14,633 nucleotides of DNA from CAZQLE01 sp964593905 (GCA_964593905.1 CAZQLE010000089.1:1-14633); one strand, 5' to 3'. Positions 1 through 7,006 are shown, numbered from the stretch's first letter. Notes: a model not told the origin generated them from the sequence alone. Translations and numbers: made by a program.

Positions 1-67
1 CGAAGGCCTGCTTGCCATCGGCGGTCATCGTGATGCCCACCGGGGTGATGTCGGGCCGGCGCTTGTT
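1..67 (-). pseudogene. Fragment resembling a YVTN beta-propeller repeat
   Basis: Read on the minus strand, this frame encodes a short stretch, RRPDITPVGITMTADGKQAF, which runs off the left edge. It resembles the start of a YVTN/NHL-type beta-propeller blade, where a proline-glycine-isoleucine turn is followed by T-x-D-G-K-x-A-F/Y. A TGA at 68-70 lies immediately upstream in the same frame, and there is no good start codon after it. The coding part is therefore truncated or frameshifted at its N-terminal side, or the match is fortuitous. Without the sequence to the left I cannot decide between a degraded gene and a frameshift. The opposite strand also has a short open frame ending at 119, which looks less like a known protein. 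Confidence 0.3.
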
Positions 68-171
68 TCAGGCGGTATGCAAAGAGGATGGCAAGAAGTT
101 CTTTACCACAATTGCCTGAGCAGGGTGATTTTTTACTGATTTTGTAAAAAACCTCCATTTTTGAAAAAGTG

Positions 172-180
172 TGTTATACT
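172..180 (+). promoter_or_regulatory. Extended -10 promoter of the RRM gene
   Basis: The sequence TGTTATACT fits an extended -10 element (TGN followed by TATACT, 5 of 6 to TATAAT) in an AT-rich stretch. No -35 box sits at 17 nt spacing, as is common for extended -10 promoters. Transcription would begin near 187, giving a leader of about 100 nt before the RRM start. The core GTTATACTA recurs at 713-721 before the EamA gene. Confidence 0.45.
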
Positions 181-215
181 ATTGAAGTCTTATAGAAAGA
201 TATGTGTTCGCGAAA

Positions 216-258
216 AGCCGCCATCTCTCTTATATGAAGATGGCGGTTAATTTTTTAA
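216..258 (+). terminator. Terminator-like hairpin in the RRM leader
   Basis: Positions 217-226 (GCCGCCATCT) pair with 238-247 (AGATGGCGGT), with one G-U pair at the base and an 11-nt loop. A T-rich tail, TTAATTTTTT, follows at 247-256. This has the form of an intrinsic terminator but lies between the inferred promoter and the RRM start at 286. It could end a short transcript of about 70 nt, act as an attenuator of the RRM gene, or terminate upstream transcription if the RRM promoter lies elsewhere. Confidence 0.6.
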
Positions 259-285
259 GTAAGTTCAGTGAAGGTTGAGGATAAG

Positions 286-621
286 TTGGAAGTAAAACTG
301 TACGTTGGTAATATGAACTATGATATGAATGAAGATCAACTGCGCACTTTGTTCGCAGAGGCCGGCTCCGTTGTAACCGTTGATATCATCAAAGATCGTG
401 ACACTGGCAGCTCGAAGGGTTTCGCCTTCATCACCATGAGCAGCCAGGCCGATGCGACCAAGGCGATCAGCCTGTTCAATGGTCGTGAGGTTGGCGGTCG
501 CCCCCTGACCGTAAACCCGGCCAAGCCCCGCGAAGAGCGCACTGGTGGCGGAGGACGTTCCTTCGGCAACAACCGGTCTTCTTCCCGTGGTAACGGCGGC
601 GGTTCGAACTACCGCTACTAA
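286..621 (+). CDS. RRM-domain RNA-binding protein with Gly/Arg/Ser-rich tail
   Basis: This 111-aa protein is a single RNA recognition motif followed by a short low-complexity tail. RNP2 is LYVGNM (residues 5-10) and RNP1 is KGFAFITM (44-51), with the aromatic residues that stack on RNA in place. The domain ends near residue 80, and residues 84-111 are rich in Gly, Arg, Ser and Asn. Small bacterial RRM proteins of this build, as in cyanobacteria, bind single-stranded RNA in the cytoplasm and are often cold-induced; that role here is inferred. I chose the TTG at 286 because GAGG at 277-280 lies 5 nt upstream and the family typically begins with M-x-(V/K)-x-L-Y-V-G-N. The GTG at 268 would add six residues and lacks a Shine-Dalgarno sequence. 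The gene appears monocistronic, closed by the terminator at 635-664. Confidence 0.93.
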   Translation: MEVKLYVGNMNYDMNEDQLRTLFAEAGSVVTVDIIKDRDTGSSKGFAFITMSSQADATKAISLFNGREVGGRPLTVNPAKPREERTGGGGRSFGNNRSSSRGNGGGSNYRY

Positions 622-634
622 ATCGCGAGATTTC

Positions 635-664
635 AAAACTCCGCCCAACCGGGCGGAGTTTTTG
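635..664 (+). terminator. Intrinsic terminator of the RRM gene
   Basis: The arm at 635-646 (AAAACTCCGCCC) pairs perfectly with 651-662 (GGGCGGAGTTTT) around a 4-nt AACC loop, and the distal arm runs into a T-rich tract. It begins 14 nt after the RRM stop codon and has all the marks of a strong rho-independent terminator. Confidence 0.93.
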
Positions 665-693
665 GTTTAATTTGCGCATTTCGCTTTCAAGGC

Positions 694-720
694 TTGAATT
701 CTCCCGGTTCACGTTATACT
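694..720 (+). promoter_or_regulatory. Candidate promoter for the EamA gene
   Basis: TTGAAT (694-699) and TATACT (715-720) form -35/-10 boxes with a short 15-nt spacer. The -10 lies in GTTATACTA, identical to the core before the RRM gene. It lies directly after the RRM terminator and would give a leader of about 150 nt for the gene at 878. The short spacer makes the assignment tentative. Confidence 0.4.
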
Positions 721-795
721 AATAGCCTGGTAACAAAATATCGGGGAAATCCTGATCATTCTGATAGCACCTTTGCCACAATTGTTTTTTGCAAG

Positions 796-814
796 ATACC
801 CCGCGCGGGGGTAT
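796..814. promoter_or_regulatory. GC-centred dyad resembling a CsoR-family operator
   Basis: ATACCCC at 796-802 and GGGGGTAT at 807-814 flank a GCGC centre, giving a palindrome with one unmatched G. AT-capped C/G-tract dyads of the type TACCC-N-GGGTA are the known targets of CsoR/RcnR/FrmR-family repressors. No such repressor gene is in the window. The dyad lies within the leader before the EamA gene, so it could act as an operator or fold in the RNA. Confidence 0.35.
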
Positions 815-815
815 G

Positions 816-832
816 TCTACATCTGCTGTAGA
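816..832. repeat. Second dyad in the EamA leader
   Basis: TCTACA (816-821) and TGTAGA (827-832) form a perfect 6-bp inverted repeat around TCTGC. It lies two bases after the C/G-tract dyad. It may be a protein-binding site or a small RNA stem; no T-tract follows, so it is not a terminator. Confidence 0.35.
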
Positions 833-877
833 TTCAAAAACAGGCGAAGACGCTGGTATGAAGGATGGTAGTGGTAT

Positions 878-1726
878 ATGTCTCTTCCTGCAAATCTTTT
901 GGGCATCCTGTTTGCCCTGACATCTGCGTGCGTGTGGGGCGGCGGCGATTTTAGCGGTGGGCTTGCCACCCGGCGCAGCAACCAGTTTCAGGTGTTGGTT
1001 TTATCGGCGCTTTCGGGCATTGTCATGCTGGTGTTGTTTGCGCTGCTCCGCCAAGAAACCCTGCCTTCACTGCGCGGGGCGGGTTTTGCTATGTTGGCCG
1101 GCGTATTTGGCGCGCTTGGGATCGCGGCACTGTATCGTGCGCTTTCGATGGGCATTACCGCCAGTGTTGCGCCCATTGCCGCGGTGATCGGTGCGGCAAT
1201 GCCGGTGGCATTTAGCGCCCTTACTGAAAGCCTGCCGCCGGTCACGCGCCTGGCTGGGTTTGGGCTGGCGTTTCTCGGAATTTGGATGCTGTCACAGACA
1301 TCGGGCGGCGAAAAAGCCGTCAGCCGGCCTGCTCTGCTGCTGGCCTGTCTGGCCGGGGTTGGTTTTGGGGGGTTCTTTATTCTGGTGGCGCTGGTGGAGC
1401 ATGGCAAAATTTTCACACCCTTGATCATTACCCGCTGCGTATCGCTTTTGACCGGTTTGCTGCTGTTGAAGGTTAACCGGCTGCCGCTGCCGGCGTTGAA
1501 TTCAAACCCGACCGCGCTGCTGGCCGGGCTGTTGGATGCAGGCGGGAATGTGTTTTATGTGCTGGCCAAACAGTTTACCCGTCTGGATGTTGCGGCGGTG
1601 TTGTCTTCGTTATACCCGGCGTTGACGGTGATTCTGGCGAGCATTGTACTGAAAGAAAAGGTGTCGGGCGGTCAGTGGCTGGGTCTGCTGGTGTGCCTGG
1701 CGGCGACTATTTTGATTACAATTTAA
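878..1726 (+). CDS. EamA-family (drug/metabolite transporter) permease
   Basis: This 282-aa protein is hydrophobic nearly throughout, consistent with ten membrane segments arranged as two EamA repeats of about 130 residues (roughly 6-137 and 150-282). The N-terminal segment has the family's W-G-G/S pattern (VWGGGDFSGGLA, residues 19-30), and the second repeat ends with a hydrophobic helix after the polar stretch VLKEKVSGGQW, as is typical. DMT-superfamily members export amino acids, nucleotides or drugs through the inner membrane; the substrate cannot be read from the sequence. The ATG at 878 is preceded by AAGGA (861-865) at a somewhat long 12-nt spacing. An out-of-frame ATG at 858 is not a competing start. 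The gene is followed by a repeat remnant, and the dyads upstream suggest it is regulated on its own. Confidence 0.88.
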   Translation: MSLPANLLGILFALTSACVWGGGDFSGGLATRRSNQFQVLVLSALSGIVMLVLFALLRQETLPSLRGAGFAMLAGVFGALGIAALYRALSMGITASVAPIAAVIGAAMPVAFSALTESLPPVTRLAGFGLAFLGIWMLSQTSGGEKAVSRPALLLACLAGVGFGGFFILVALVEHGKIFTPLIITRCVSLLTGLLLLKVNRLPLPALNSNPTALLAGLLDAGGNVFYVLAKQFTRLDVAAVLSSLYPALTVILASIVLKEKVSGGQWLGLLVCLAATILITI

Positions 1727-1735
1727 TTCAAGGCG

Positions 1736-1884
1736 CCGCTCGCTCTGCGTGACACGACCACAATCATGTGTCATTCTGAGCCGGTGCGTAGCGCCGAGCG
1801 AAGAATCTCTACCTGTGCAGGCAGCGGCAAGGGTCTTGCAAATCAGCGTAGGGATGCTTCACTCGCTCTGCGCACAGCGTGCAC
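1736..1884. repeat. Remnants of an interspersed intergenic repeat
   Basis: A block beginning TGTCATTCTGAG at 1769 continues through GAAGAATCTCTACCTG (from 1800) and GGGATGCTTCACTCGC (from 1850). Elements of this kind, with TGTCATTCTGAG at one end and its inverted counterpart at the other, recur between genes in Anaerolineae and several other bacteria (from memory, not searched). The short piece CGCTCTGCGTGACAC at 1741-1755 is an approximate inverted match to GTGTCATTCTGAGC at 1768-1781, so it may be the right end of an adjacent, truncated copy. The far end near 1884 has diverged. No protein-coding content is apparent. Confidence 0.6.
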
Positions 1885-1911
1885 CCTAACCATATTACAA
1901 AGGAGCCTAAA

Positions 1912-3030
1912 ATGCAGATCAATCCTTTTCGGCTGGAACGGTTCTATGCCTTATATGAGTTCAGCGCACAGTATATGTTAAGCTCTTCAGACTGCGAAAG
2001 CCTGTCTTTGGCCGAACTGCTGCATATGGCGACGCCTGAAAGTTTGCGGCTGTGGCAGGAATTGAAACTGGGCTACACCGAATCACAGGGCCATCCATTA
2101 TTGAGAGCAGAGGCGGCCCGTTTGTATGAGCACATATCGCCCGAGCAGGTGCTGATTGCCGCGCCGGAGGAGGCGATTTTCATTGCCATGCATACCCTGC
2201 TGAGCGCCGGAGATGGGGTCATTGCGGTTTCGCCCACCTACCAGTCGCTGTATGAAATTGCGCGTTCGCTGGGCTGCCCGGTGACGCCCTGGCCGCTGCG
2301 TGAGAGCGCGGCCGGCTGGCAGGTGGACCTGGACCTGTTGGAGCGCAGCATCACCTCGGCCACAAAACTGCTGGTGTTGAACTTCCCCAACAACCCGACC
2401 GGCTGCCTGCCCGCGCGCGAAACGTTTGAGGCGATCATCGCCCTGGCGCGCAAACATGGCCTGACGGTCTTCTCAGATGAGATGTACCGTCTGCTGGAGC
2501 CCGACCCAACCCGCCGTCTGCCGGCGGTGTGCGATGTCTATGAGCGGGGTATTTCCCTTTCGGGGCTGTCGAAATCGTTTGCTTTGCCGGGGCTGCGCAT
2601 CGGCTGGCTGGCTGCGCAGGATAAGGATCTGCCGCTGCGCTGGCTGGGGTTGAAGGATTACACCACCATCTGCAACAGCGCGCCGGGTGAAATTCTGGGC
2701 ATCATTGCCCTGCAAAACAAAGAATCGATCCCGCAGCGCAACCGCACGCTCATCTGTGAAAATACCGAAATTGCGGCGCGCTTCTTTGCTACCCACCCCG
2801 ACCGCTTTGCCTGGACTCCGCCGGACGCAGGTTCGATTGCTTTTCCGCACTGGCTGGGGCGCGAGCCGGTGGAGCAGTTCTGCCAGCGCCTGGTGGAAGC
2901 GCAAAGCGTGATGCTGGTTCCGGGCAGCCTGTTTGACCAGCCGGGCAATCACTTCCGGCTGGGGCTGGGCCGCAGGAACTTCTCTGAAGCGCTGGGCCGG
3001 GTGGAAGAATTTTTGCGGCGGGCTGAATGA
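1912..3030 (+). CDS. PLP-dependent aminotransferase (class I/II, fold type I)
   Basis: This 372-aa cytoplasmic enzyme has the landmarks of fold-type I aminotransferases. SPTYQ (107-111) carries the tyrosine that stacks on PLP. NFPNNPTG (157-164) supplies the Asn that contacts the cofactor, and SDEMYR (188-193) the Asp that pairs with the pyridine nitrogen and a Tyr. The Schiff-base lysine is K221 in SLSGLSKSF, followed by GLRIGW (227-232). The carboxylate-binding Arg is probably in HFRLGLGR near the C-terminus. Length is normal to slightly short for the family. The arrangement recalls capreomycidine synthase-like aminotransferases, but the substrate is unknown. I chose the ATG at 1912 because AAAGGAG (1899-1905) lies 6 nt upstream; a GTG at 1879 would start within the repeat remnant. 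It ends 9 nt before the stop of the convergent serine hydrolase gene, with no terminator between them. Confidence 0.93.
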   Translation: MQINPFRLERFYALYEFSAQYMLSSSDCESLSLAELLHMATPESLRLWQELKLGYTESQGHPLLRAEAARLYEHISPEQVLIAAPEEAIFIAMHTLLSAGDGVIAVSPTYQSLYEIARSLGCPVTPWPLRESAAGWQVDLDLLERSITSATKLLVLNFPNNPTGCLPARETFEAIIALARKHGLTVFSDEMYRLLEPDPTRRLPAVCDVYERGISLSGLSKSFALPGLRIGWLAAQDKDLPLRWLGLKDYTTICNSAPGEILGIIALQNKESIPQRNRTLICENTEIAARFFATHPDRFAWTPPDAGSIAFPHWLGREPVEQFCQRLVEAQSVMLVPGSLFDQPGNHFRLGLGRRNFSEALGRVEEFLRRAE

Positions 3031-3039
3031 GCCGCAGAC

Positions 3040-4554
3040 TTACGGCGTGCGGGTCTTGCCGCTCAATTCCCAGTAGAGTTTGACAAAGCCCTGGGTAAGA
3101 TCGGGAATCAGCGTAAGCAGCAGTAACAGGCTGATATCGGGCAGGGCGCGGAATATCAACGTGAGCTGGTAGGTCAGGTTAAAGCGGTAGCCAAAAAAAC
3201 CTTTGATTTGCCAGAAGATGATCCCCAGAATTACCAGCGGAATTAAAAAGCTGATGGCGATATTGAGGGCGCGTTTGGCGGCCGACATGCCCCGCGCACG
3301 CTTTACCCAGCCGCGTAATTGCCACAGGTTGCGGGTGTGCAGAACGCATAACGCCAGCACCAGCGCCATGACCGCCAGACCGATGGTGCGCACCGACCAG
3401 CCATCTGAGACCGCCGGCACAGGATTGCCCAGCACAATGGCCTGCACACCGCGGTGGACCTGTTCGGCGGAGATGTAATGGTCAAACAGATAGCCCTGGT
3501 TGATCAGCAGCACCACCCCCAGCCCGCGCTCGGGGTAGAGATCGACAAAGGTTTTAAAGGTTTCGTTGGCTCCGCCGTGGCGGATGTGCCCCGGTTCGAC
3601 AAACCAGCCCATGCCATAGCCCTGGATGGGGGCAAACAGCAGCTTCATCTTCTCAGGAGAGAGCAGGCTGGCGCCCTGGTAGACGCCGTCATTGTTCAAT
3701 GCGATGGTGTAATGGGCCAGGTCTTCGGCGCTGGAGATGATGTAGCCGTTGGCGAGCTGGTAAGCTGGGTGGGGCTGCGGCCAGGGCACGGTAAAGCCAA
3801 AGAAGCGGCTGTAGCCCTGCGAAAGCCCATTGGCGCGCGCAGCGGCGGGATCGGTATAGGTATGGGTCATTTGCAGCGGGGTGAATATCTGCGCTTGAAT
3901 ATAATCGGCGTAGCGCTGCCCGCTGACCGTCTCGATGATCAGCGCCAGCACAGAATAATTCAGGTTGAAATATTGGAACTGCATCCCCACCGGCGCGGTG
4001 AGCCGGGCCGCTGACAGCGAGCGGATGCCTTCGGCCAGGCTGACCTCATTGGGCAGCAGCGTGGTATAGCCCGCCTCAGACAGGCCGCTGGTATGGTGCA
4101 GCAGGTGGCTGACGGTGATTTTTTGTGACGCTTCAGGGTCGGCCACCCGGAACCAGGGGATGTATTTTTGCACCGGAGCGTTCAGGTCCACCTTGCCCTG
4201 TTCGACCAGCCGGGCGATGGCGAGCGCGGTGATCGATTTGCTTTGCGAGCCGATATACATCGGCGTCTGAGCGGTCATCGGCCGGTTTTGTCCGGCAGTG
4301 CCGTAGCCCTTAAGGTAAAGAATTTCATCGCCCCCGGTGATGGCCAGCGCGATGCCTTTGAGGTCGTGTTTATCCATCTGGGCGGTGATATAGTCATCCA
4401 GCGCAGTATAATCAATGCGGTCGCCCTGAACCGCCGCGGCGGCCGGTGTAATGGAGGCGGCCAGCAGCACCCCCACGAGAAGCAGGGTAAGGATGCGCAG
4501 CCAGGAAGCAGTGTGCCGCCGTTTTCGTGGTGCAGCAAGAGGGGCAGGGGTCAT
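3040..4554 (-). CDS. Membrane-anchored serine hydrolase, beta-lactamase/PBP4* family
   Basis: This 504-aa protein has a basic N-terminus and a hydrophobic segment (about 19-41) ending in alanines, a likely signal peptide or anchor. A beta-lactamase-related serine hydrolase domain spans about 48-375. The nucleophile motif SxxK is S103-Q-S-K106, the YxN motif is Y195-F-N197, and the third motif is H326-G-G. After the domain come hydrophobic segments near 389-406, 431-451 and 472-490. The catalytic part should therefore sit outside the cytoplasmic membrane, tethered at the C-terminus. Family members include D-aminopeptidases, esterases and PBP-like proteins acting on peptidoglycan or small esters; the substrate is unknown. 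I start at the ATG at 4554 (reverse), preceded by GGAGAA, rather than the longer frame from 4641, whose extra 29 residues look like leader sequence. A second member of the superfamily lies at the right edge. Confidence 0.92.
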   Translation of the reverse strand: MTPAPLAAPRKRRHTASWLRILTLLLVGVLLAASITPAAAAVQGDRIDYTALDDYITAQMDKHDLKGIALAITGGDEILYLKGYGTAGQNRPMTAQTPMYIGSQSKSITALAIARLVEQGKVDLNAPVQKYIPWFRVADPEASQKITVSHLLHHTSGLSEAGYTTLLPNEVSLAEGIRSLSAARLTAPVGMQFQYFNLNYSVLALIIETVSGQRYADYIQAQIFTPLQMTHTYTDPAAARANGLSQGYSRFFGFTVPWPQPHPAYQLANGYIISSAEDLAHYTIALNNDGVYQGASLLSPEKMKLLFAPIQGYGMGWFVEPGHIRHGGANETFKTFVDLYPERGLGVVLLINQGYLFDHYISAEQVHRGVQAIVLGNPVPAVSDGWSVRTIGLAVMALVLALCVLHTRNLWQLRGWVKRARGMSAAKRALNIAISFLIPLVILGIIFWQIKGFFGYRFNLTYQLTLIFRALPDISLLLLLTLIPDLTQGFVKLYWELSGKTRTP

Positions 4555-4610
4555 GGGTTGTTCTCCGGTGAGGCTTATGTCAGGTGAATCACGTGTGGTG
4601 GACTGCTGTA

Positions 4611-4641
4611 ATTTTACACGTTGTCGGGTTAATGATCTCAA
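4611..4641 (-). promoter_or_regulatory. Candidate promoter of the serine hydrolase
   Basis: On the minus strand TTGAGA (4641-4636) is followed by TGTAAAAT (4618-4611). The spacer is 17 nt to TGTAAA or 19 nt to TAAAAT. It lies about 60 nt before the ATG at 4554 in an AT-rich patch. The boxes are only partial matches. Confidence 0.3.
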
Positions 4642-4823
4642 TAAAGCAAAAAGATGCTGATTGAAAATTTACCAAATTATGGAAAAGACCTGCTCACCAT
4701 CAGGGCAATGACCTGCACCCCGCTGCGCAGAAAATTGGCGTTGGGCCGGCCGGTTTGCGATCACCGTTTTGTTCGCTGCCCAGATGGCACGGGGCAAAAG
4801 CGGTTTAGAGGAGAACTTCTTTG
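4642..4823. other. Divergent intergenic region with no gene seen
   Basis: This stretch separates the minus-strand serine hydrolase, with its candidate promoter, from the plus-strand DUF5946 gene. The first 45 nt are AT-rich and the rest is as GC-rich as the genes. I see no open frame with coding character and no clear plus-strand promoter. AGAGGAG at 4807-4813 is the ribosome-binding site of the next gene. Confidence 0.5.
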
Positions 4824-5273
4824 ATGGAACAGATCTGCCCTCTGTGTGGCGCAGATATTTCGGCAGGTGAGCGCTGCCGCGAGCGGTTTGAGCGCTGTCT
4901 GGCATTGGAATATGAACACCCGACGGCTTTTGGCGCTGTGCACCATCTGCTGGTGAGTTGTTTTATGCTGCAACATAACGAGTATTCCCGCGAAATCTGG
5001 TTGGAAGCGCGCCGCATGTTGGACCGTTTTATAAATGAGGGCGTTTCGCCAACTGAGGTGCGCGCAGAAAATCGTGACAGGTATAATAGTAACAACCGCG
5101 CCTGGCGCGTGACACGTGGGCCAAAGCTGGCTGAGTTTGGTCAAATTACCTGGTCGTTTACCATTCTGGATGTATGCCTGGACGATGTCGCCGTTTATTG
5201 CACGGATGTAAGGCGCTGGGCGGTATGCGTGTTGAAAGATACTGCCGGGTTGATGCACGCCGCGGGCCGCTGA
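4824..5273 (+). CDS. DUF5946-family protein
   Basis: This 149-aa protein begins with a CPLCGADI knuckle (C5, C8). It continues with a helical segment containing H31 (YEHP) and a His-rich stretch, VHHLLVSCFMLQHN (39-52), a layout typical of DUF5946 proteins, which have an N-terminal CxxCG and a conserved H-x-L-x-V-x-x-x-x-x-Q-H. Its function is unknown. The CxxC and histidines suggest that it may bind a metal, which is inference. The C-terminal part (about 93-133) contains Trp, Asp and Cys residues in a compact alpha/beta-like pattern. I start at the ATG at 4824, which follows AGAGGAG at 4807-4813; the TTG one codon earlier is also possible. The methyltransferase-like gene follows by about 38 nt and may be cotranscribed. 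Confidence 0.72.
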   Translation: MEQICPLCGADISAGERCRERFERCLALEYEHPTAFGAVHHLLVSCFMLQHNEYSREIWLEARRMLDRFINEGVSPTEVRAENRDRYNSNNRAWRVTRGPKLAEFGQITWSFTILDVCLDDVAVYCTDVRRWAVCVLKDTAGLMHAAGR

Positions 5274-5311
5274 CAGCCTGTTTGTGACCCTCAGAGATGG
5301 AGAAAATTGCT

Positions 5312-5908
5312 GTGGACATGGAAGCCGACATTGCACAGAAAATTCCCGAAATCATCGGCCTGGCCGGTTTTATCCTGTGGGCGGCGGTTGAGCGCGGGTT
5401 TTCGCTGCGAAACCAGCAGCAGGGCCAGGGCGCAGGGCAGGACCGGGGATCGTACGCGCTGATCAGCCTGTGCTGGTATGCTGCGGTGTTCTTTTCGCTG
5501 CTGGATGCCTGGAGTCTGGGCTGGACGTTGTTTGGCGCGCCGCTGCGGGGGTTGCAGTGGGCGGGGGCCGGGCTGGCATTGGCCGGGGTGGCAATCCGCT
5601 TTGTGGCGCGCCGCGAACTGGGGCGGCAGTACAGTGTGCGGGTGGAGACCTCGCAGGAGCATCGCCTGGTGACCGGCGGCATTTACCGGGTGCTGCGCCA
5701 CCCGGCTTATCTGGGGTTGGTGTGTCTGTTTGTGGGCATCCCGTTAAGTGAGGGCAGTTGGGGCGGGTGGTTAATTGCACTGCTGGGCGGCATTCCGGCC
5801 GTGCTTTACCGCATTTCAATTGAAGAAAAGTCGCTGCGCGCGTGGTTTGGGACGGCGTATGAAGAATATATGCAAACCACAAAACGCCTGATCCCGTTTC
5901 TCTGGTAA
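5312..5908 (+). CDS. Isoprenylcysteine carboxyl methyltransferase-like membrane protein
   Basis: This protein of about 198 aa has hydrophobic segments near 12-27, 50-67, 82-98 and 133-166. The C-terminal half has the ICMT/phospholipid-methyltransferase signature: GGIYRVLRHPAYLG (122-135) with the conserved R-H-P, then a pair of membrane segments and EEKSLRAWFG-x-x-YEEY (171-186) with the glutamates that close the S-adenosylmethionine site. In bacteria such proteins are thought to methylate lipids or small hydrophobic substrates; prenylated-protein substrates are not expected. Start choice is uncertain. GGAG at 5299-5302 favours the GTG at 5312, while an ATG at 5297 (five residues longer) lacks a clear Shine-Dalgarno sequence and an ATG at 5318 is also possible. 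The gap to the aldolase is 55 nt, with no terminator. Confidence 0.85.
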   Translation: MDMEADIAQKIPEIIGLAGFILWAAVERGFSLRNQQQGQGAGQDRGSYALISLCWYAAVFFSLLDAWSLGWTLFGAPLRGLQWAGAGLALAGVAIRFVARRELGRQYSVRVETSQEHRLVTGGIYRVLRHPAYLGLVCLFVGIPLSEGSWGGWLIALLGGIPAVLYRISIEEKSLRAWFGTAYEEYMQTTKRLIPFLW

Positions 5909-5963
5909 CCTTTACAGACGCAAAGCGCCTGTTGTTAATTTACATCATCGGAGGATAAGACCC

Positions 5964-7004
5964 GTGTATCAATATCGCTTCTTCAATGACTATTCTGAGG
6001 GCGCTCACCCTGCGCTGCTGGCGTTGTTAAGCAAGACCAATCTGGACCAGGAAGATGGTTATGAGAACGACAGTCTGTGCCAACAGGCTGCGGCGCTGAT
6101 CCACCAAAAGCTGCAAAACCCGGCGGCCGAAATTCATTTTGTGTCTGGCGGCACCCAGGCCAACCTGATTGTGCTGGCCTCAATGCTGCGGCCTTACCAC
6201 TCGGTCATCGCTGCCAATTCGGCGCACATCTTTGTGCACGAAGCCGGGGCCATCGAGGCCACCGGCCACAAGATTAACACCGTGCCCTCACCCGATGGCA
6301 AGCTGACCCCCGGTCAGATTCAGGCCGTGGTGGACGAACACAGCGATGAGCACATGGTCAAACCCAGGGCGGTGTTTATCTCGCATTCCACCGAGGTGGG
6401 CACGGTTTATAACAAAAAGGAACTGGAAGCGATTTCACAGGTCTGCCGCGCCAATGCTCTGTATCTGTATCTGGACGGTGCGCGCCTGGGAGCGGGGTTG
6501 ACCAGCAAAGAATCAGATCTCACCCTGGCCGATCTGGGCCGGCTGGTGGATATCTTCTATGTGGGCGGCACCAAAAACGGGGCCCTGATCGGCGAGGCGA
6601 TTGTGATCAACAACCCGGTTCTGCAACCCGAATTTCGCTTTCACCTCAAGCAGCGCGGTGCGCTGCTGGCCAAAGGCCGTCTGCTGGGATCGCAGTTTTT
6701 GGGGTTGTTTGAAAACGACCTGTATTTTGACCTGGCCCGGCACGCCAACCACATGGCTGAAAAAATGGCCCAGGGGATTGAAGCGCTGGGTTTCTCATTT
6801 CTTACCCATTCAACCACCAACCAGATCTTCCCTATTCTGCCCAACCGGTTGATCGCCAGTTTGCAGCCGGATTACGGTTTTTACGTGTGGAGCAAGGTGG
6901 ATGCAGATCATTCGGCCATCCGGCTGGTGACTTCGTGGGCGACCCCGCCGGAAAAAGTGGACGAATTTTTGCGTCATCTGACCGCCCTGACACGGGAAAC
7001 GTAG
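5964..7004 (+). CDS. ltaE: Low-specificity L-threonine aldolase-family PLP enzyme
   Basis: This 346-aa cytoplasmic enzyme should cleave L-threonine or L-allo-threonine to glycine and acetaldehyde, or a related beta-hydroxy amino acid. The N-terminus begins with FFNDYSEGAHP, as in the family's DYSEG subgroup. VSGGTQANL contains the phosphate-binding turn, HIFVHEAGA the His that stacks on PLP, and LYLDGARLG the cofactor-contacting Asp and Arg. The Schiff-base lysine is K204 in VGGTKNGA. Length and motif order match the beta-eliminating lyase/threonine aldolase family. The GTG start at 5964 is supported by GGAGG at 5950-5954, 9 nt upstream. The stop at 7002-7004 is followed after 2 nt by the PRTase-like gene, so the two are very probably cotranscribed and perhaps translationally coupled. 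Beta-elimination of another amino acid cannot be excluded. Confidence 0.92.
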   Translation: MYQYRFFNDYSEGAHPALLALLSKTNLDQEDGYENDSLCQQAAALIHQKLQNPAAEIHFVSGGTQANLIVLASMLRPYHSVIAANSAHIFVHEAGAIEATGHKINTVPSPDGKLTPGQIQAVVDEHSDEHMVKPRAVFISHSTEVGTVYNKKELEAISQVCRANALYLYLDGARLGAGLTSKESDLTLADLGRLVDIFYVGGTKNGALIGEAIVINNPVLQPEFRFHLKQRGALLAKGRLLGSQFLGLFENDLYFDLARHANHMAEKMAQGIEALGFSFLTHSTTNQIFPILPNRLIASLQPDYGFYVWSKVDADHSAIRLVTSWATPPEKVDEFLRHLTALTRET

Positions 7005-7006
7005 AG

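Noticed and set aside
3..119. Plus-strand open frame ending KKFFTTIA at 119
   Set aside because: It looks like the end of a gene entering from the left, but its sequence matches no family I know, while the opposite strand gives a beta-propeller-like reading. It is too short to decide.
265..648. Minus-strand frame of 127 codons opposite the RRM gene
   Set aside because: It is the antisense shadow of a well-supported RRM gene, includes the terminator, and has no recognisable domain.
3454..4014. Plus-strand frame of 186 codons within the serine hydrolase gene
   Set aside because: The minus-strand serine hydrolase has all three catalytic motifs in this interval. The opposite frame is a product of GC-rich codon use.
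4790..4815. Similarity between CAGATGGCACGGGG before the DUF5946 gene and CAGATGGCACCGGG near 11640
   Set aside because: The match covers about a dozen bases in GC-rich DNA with no clear extension, so chance is the simpler explanation.
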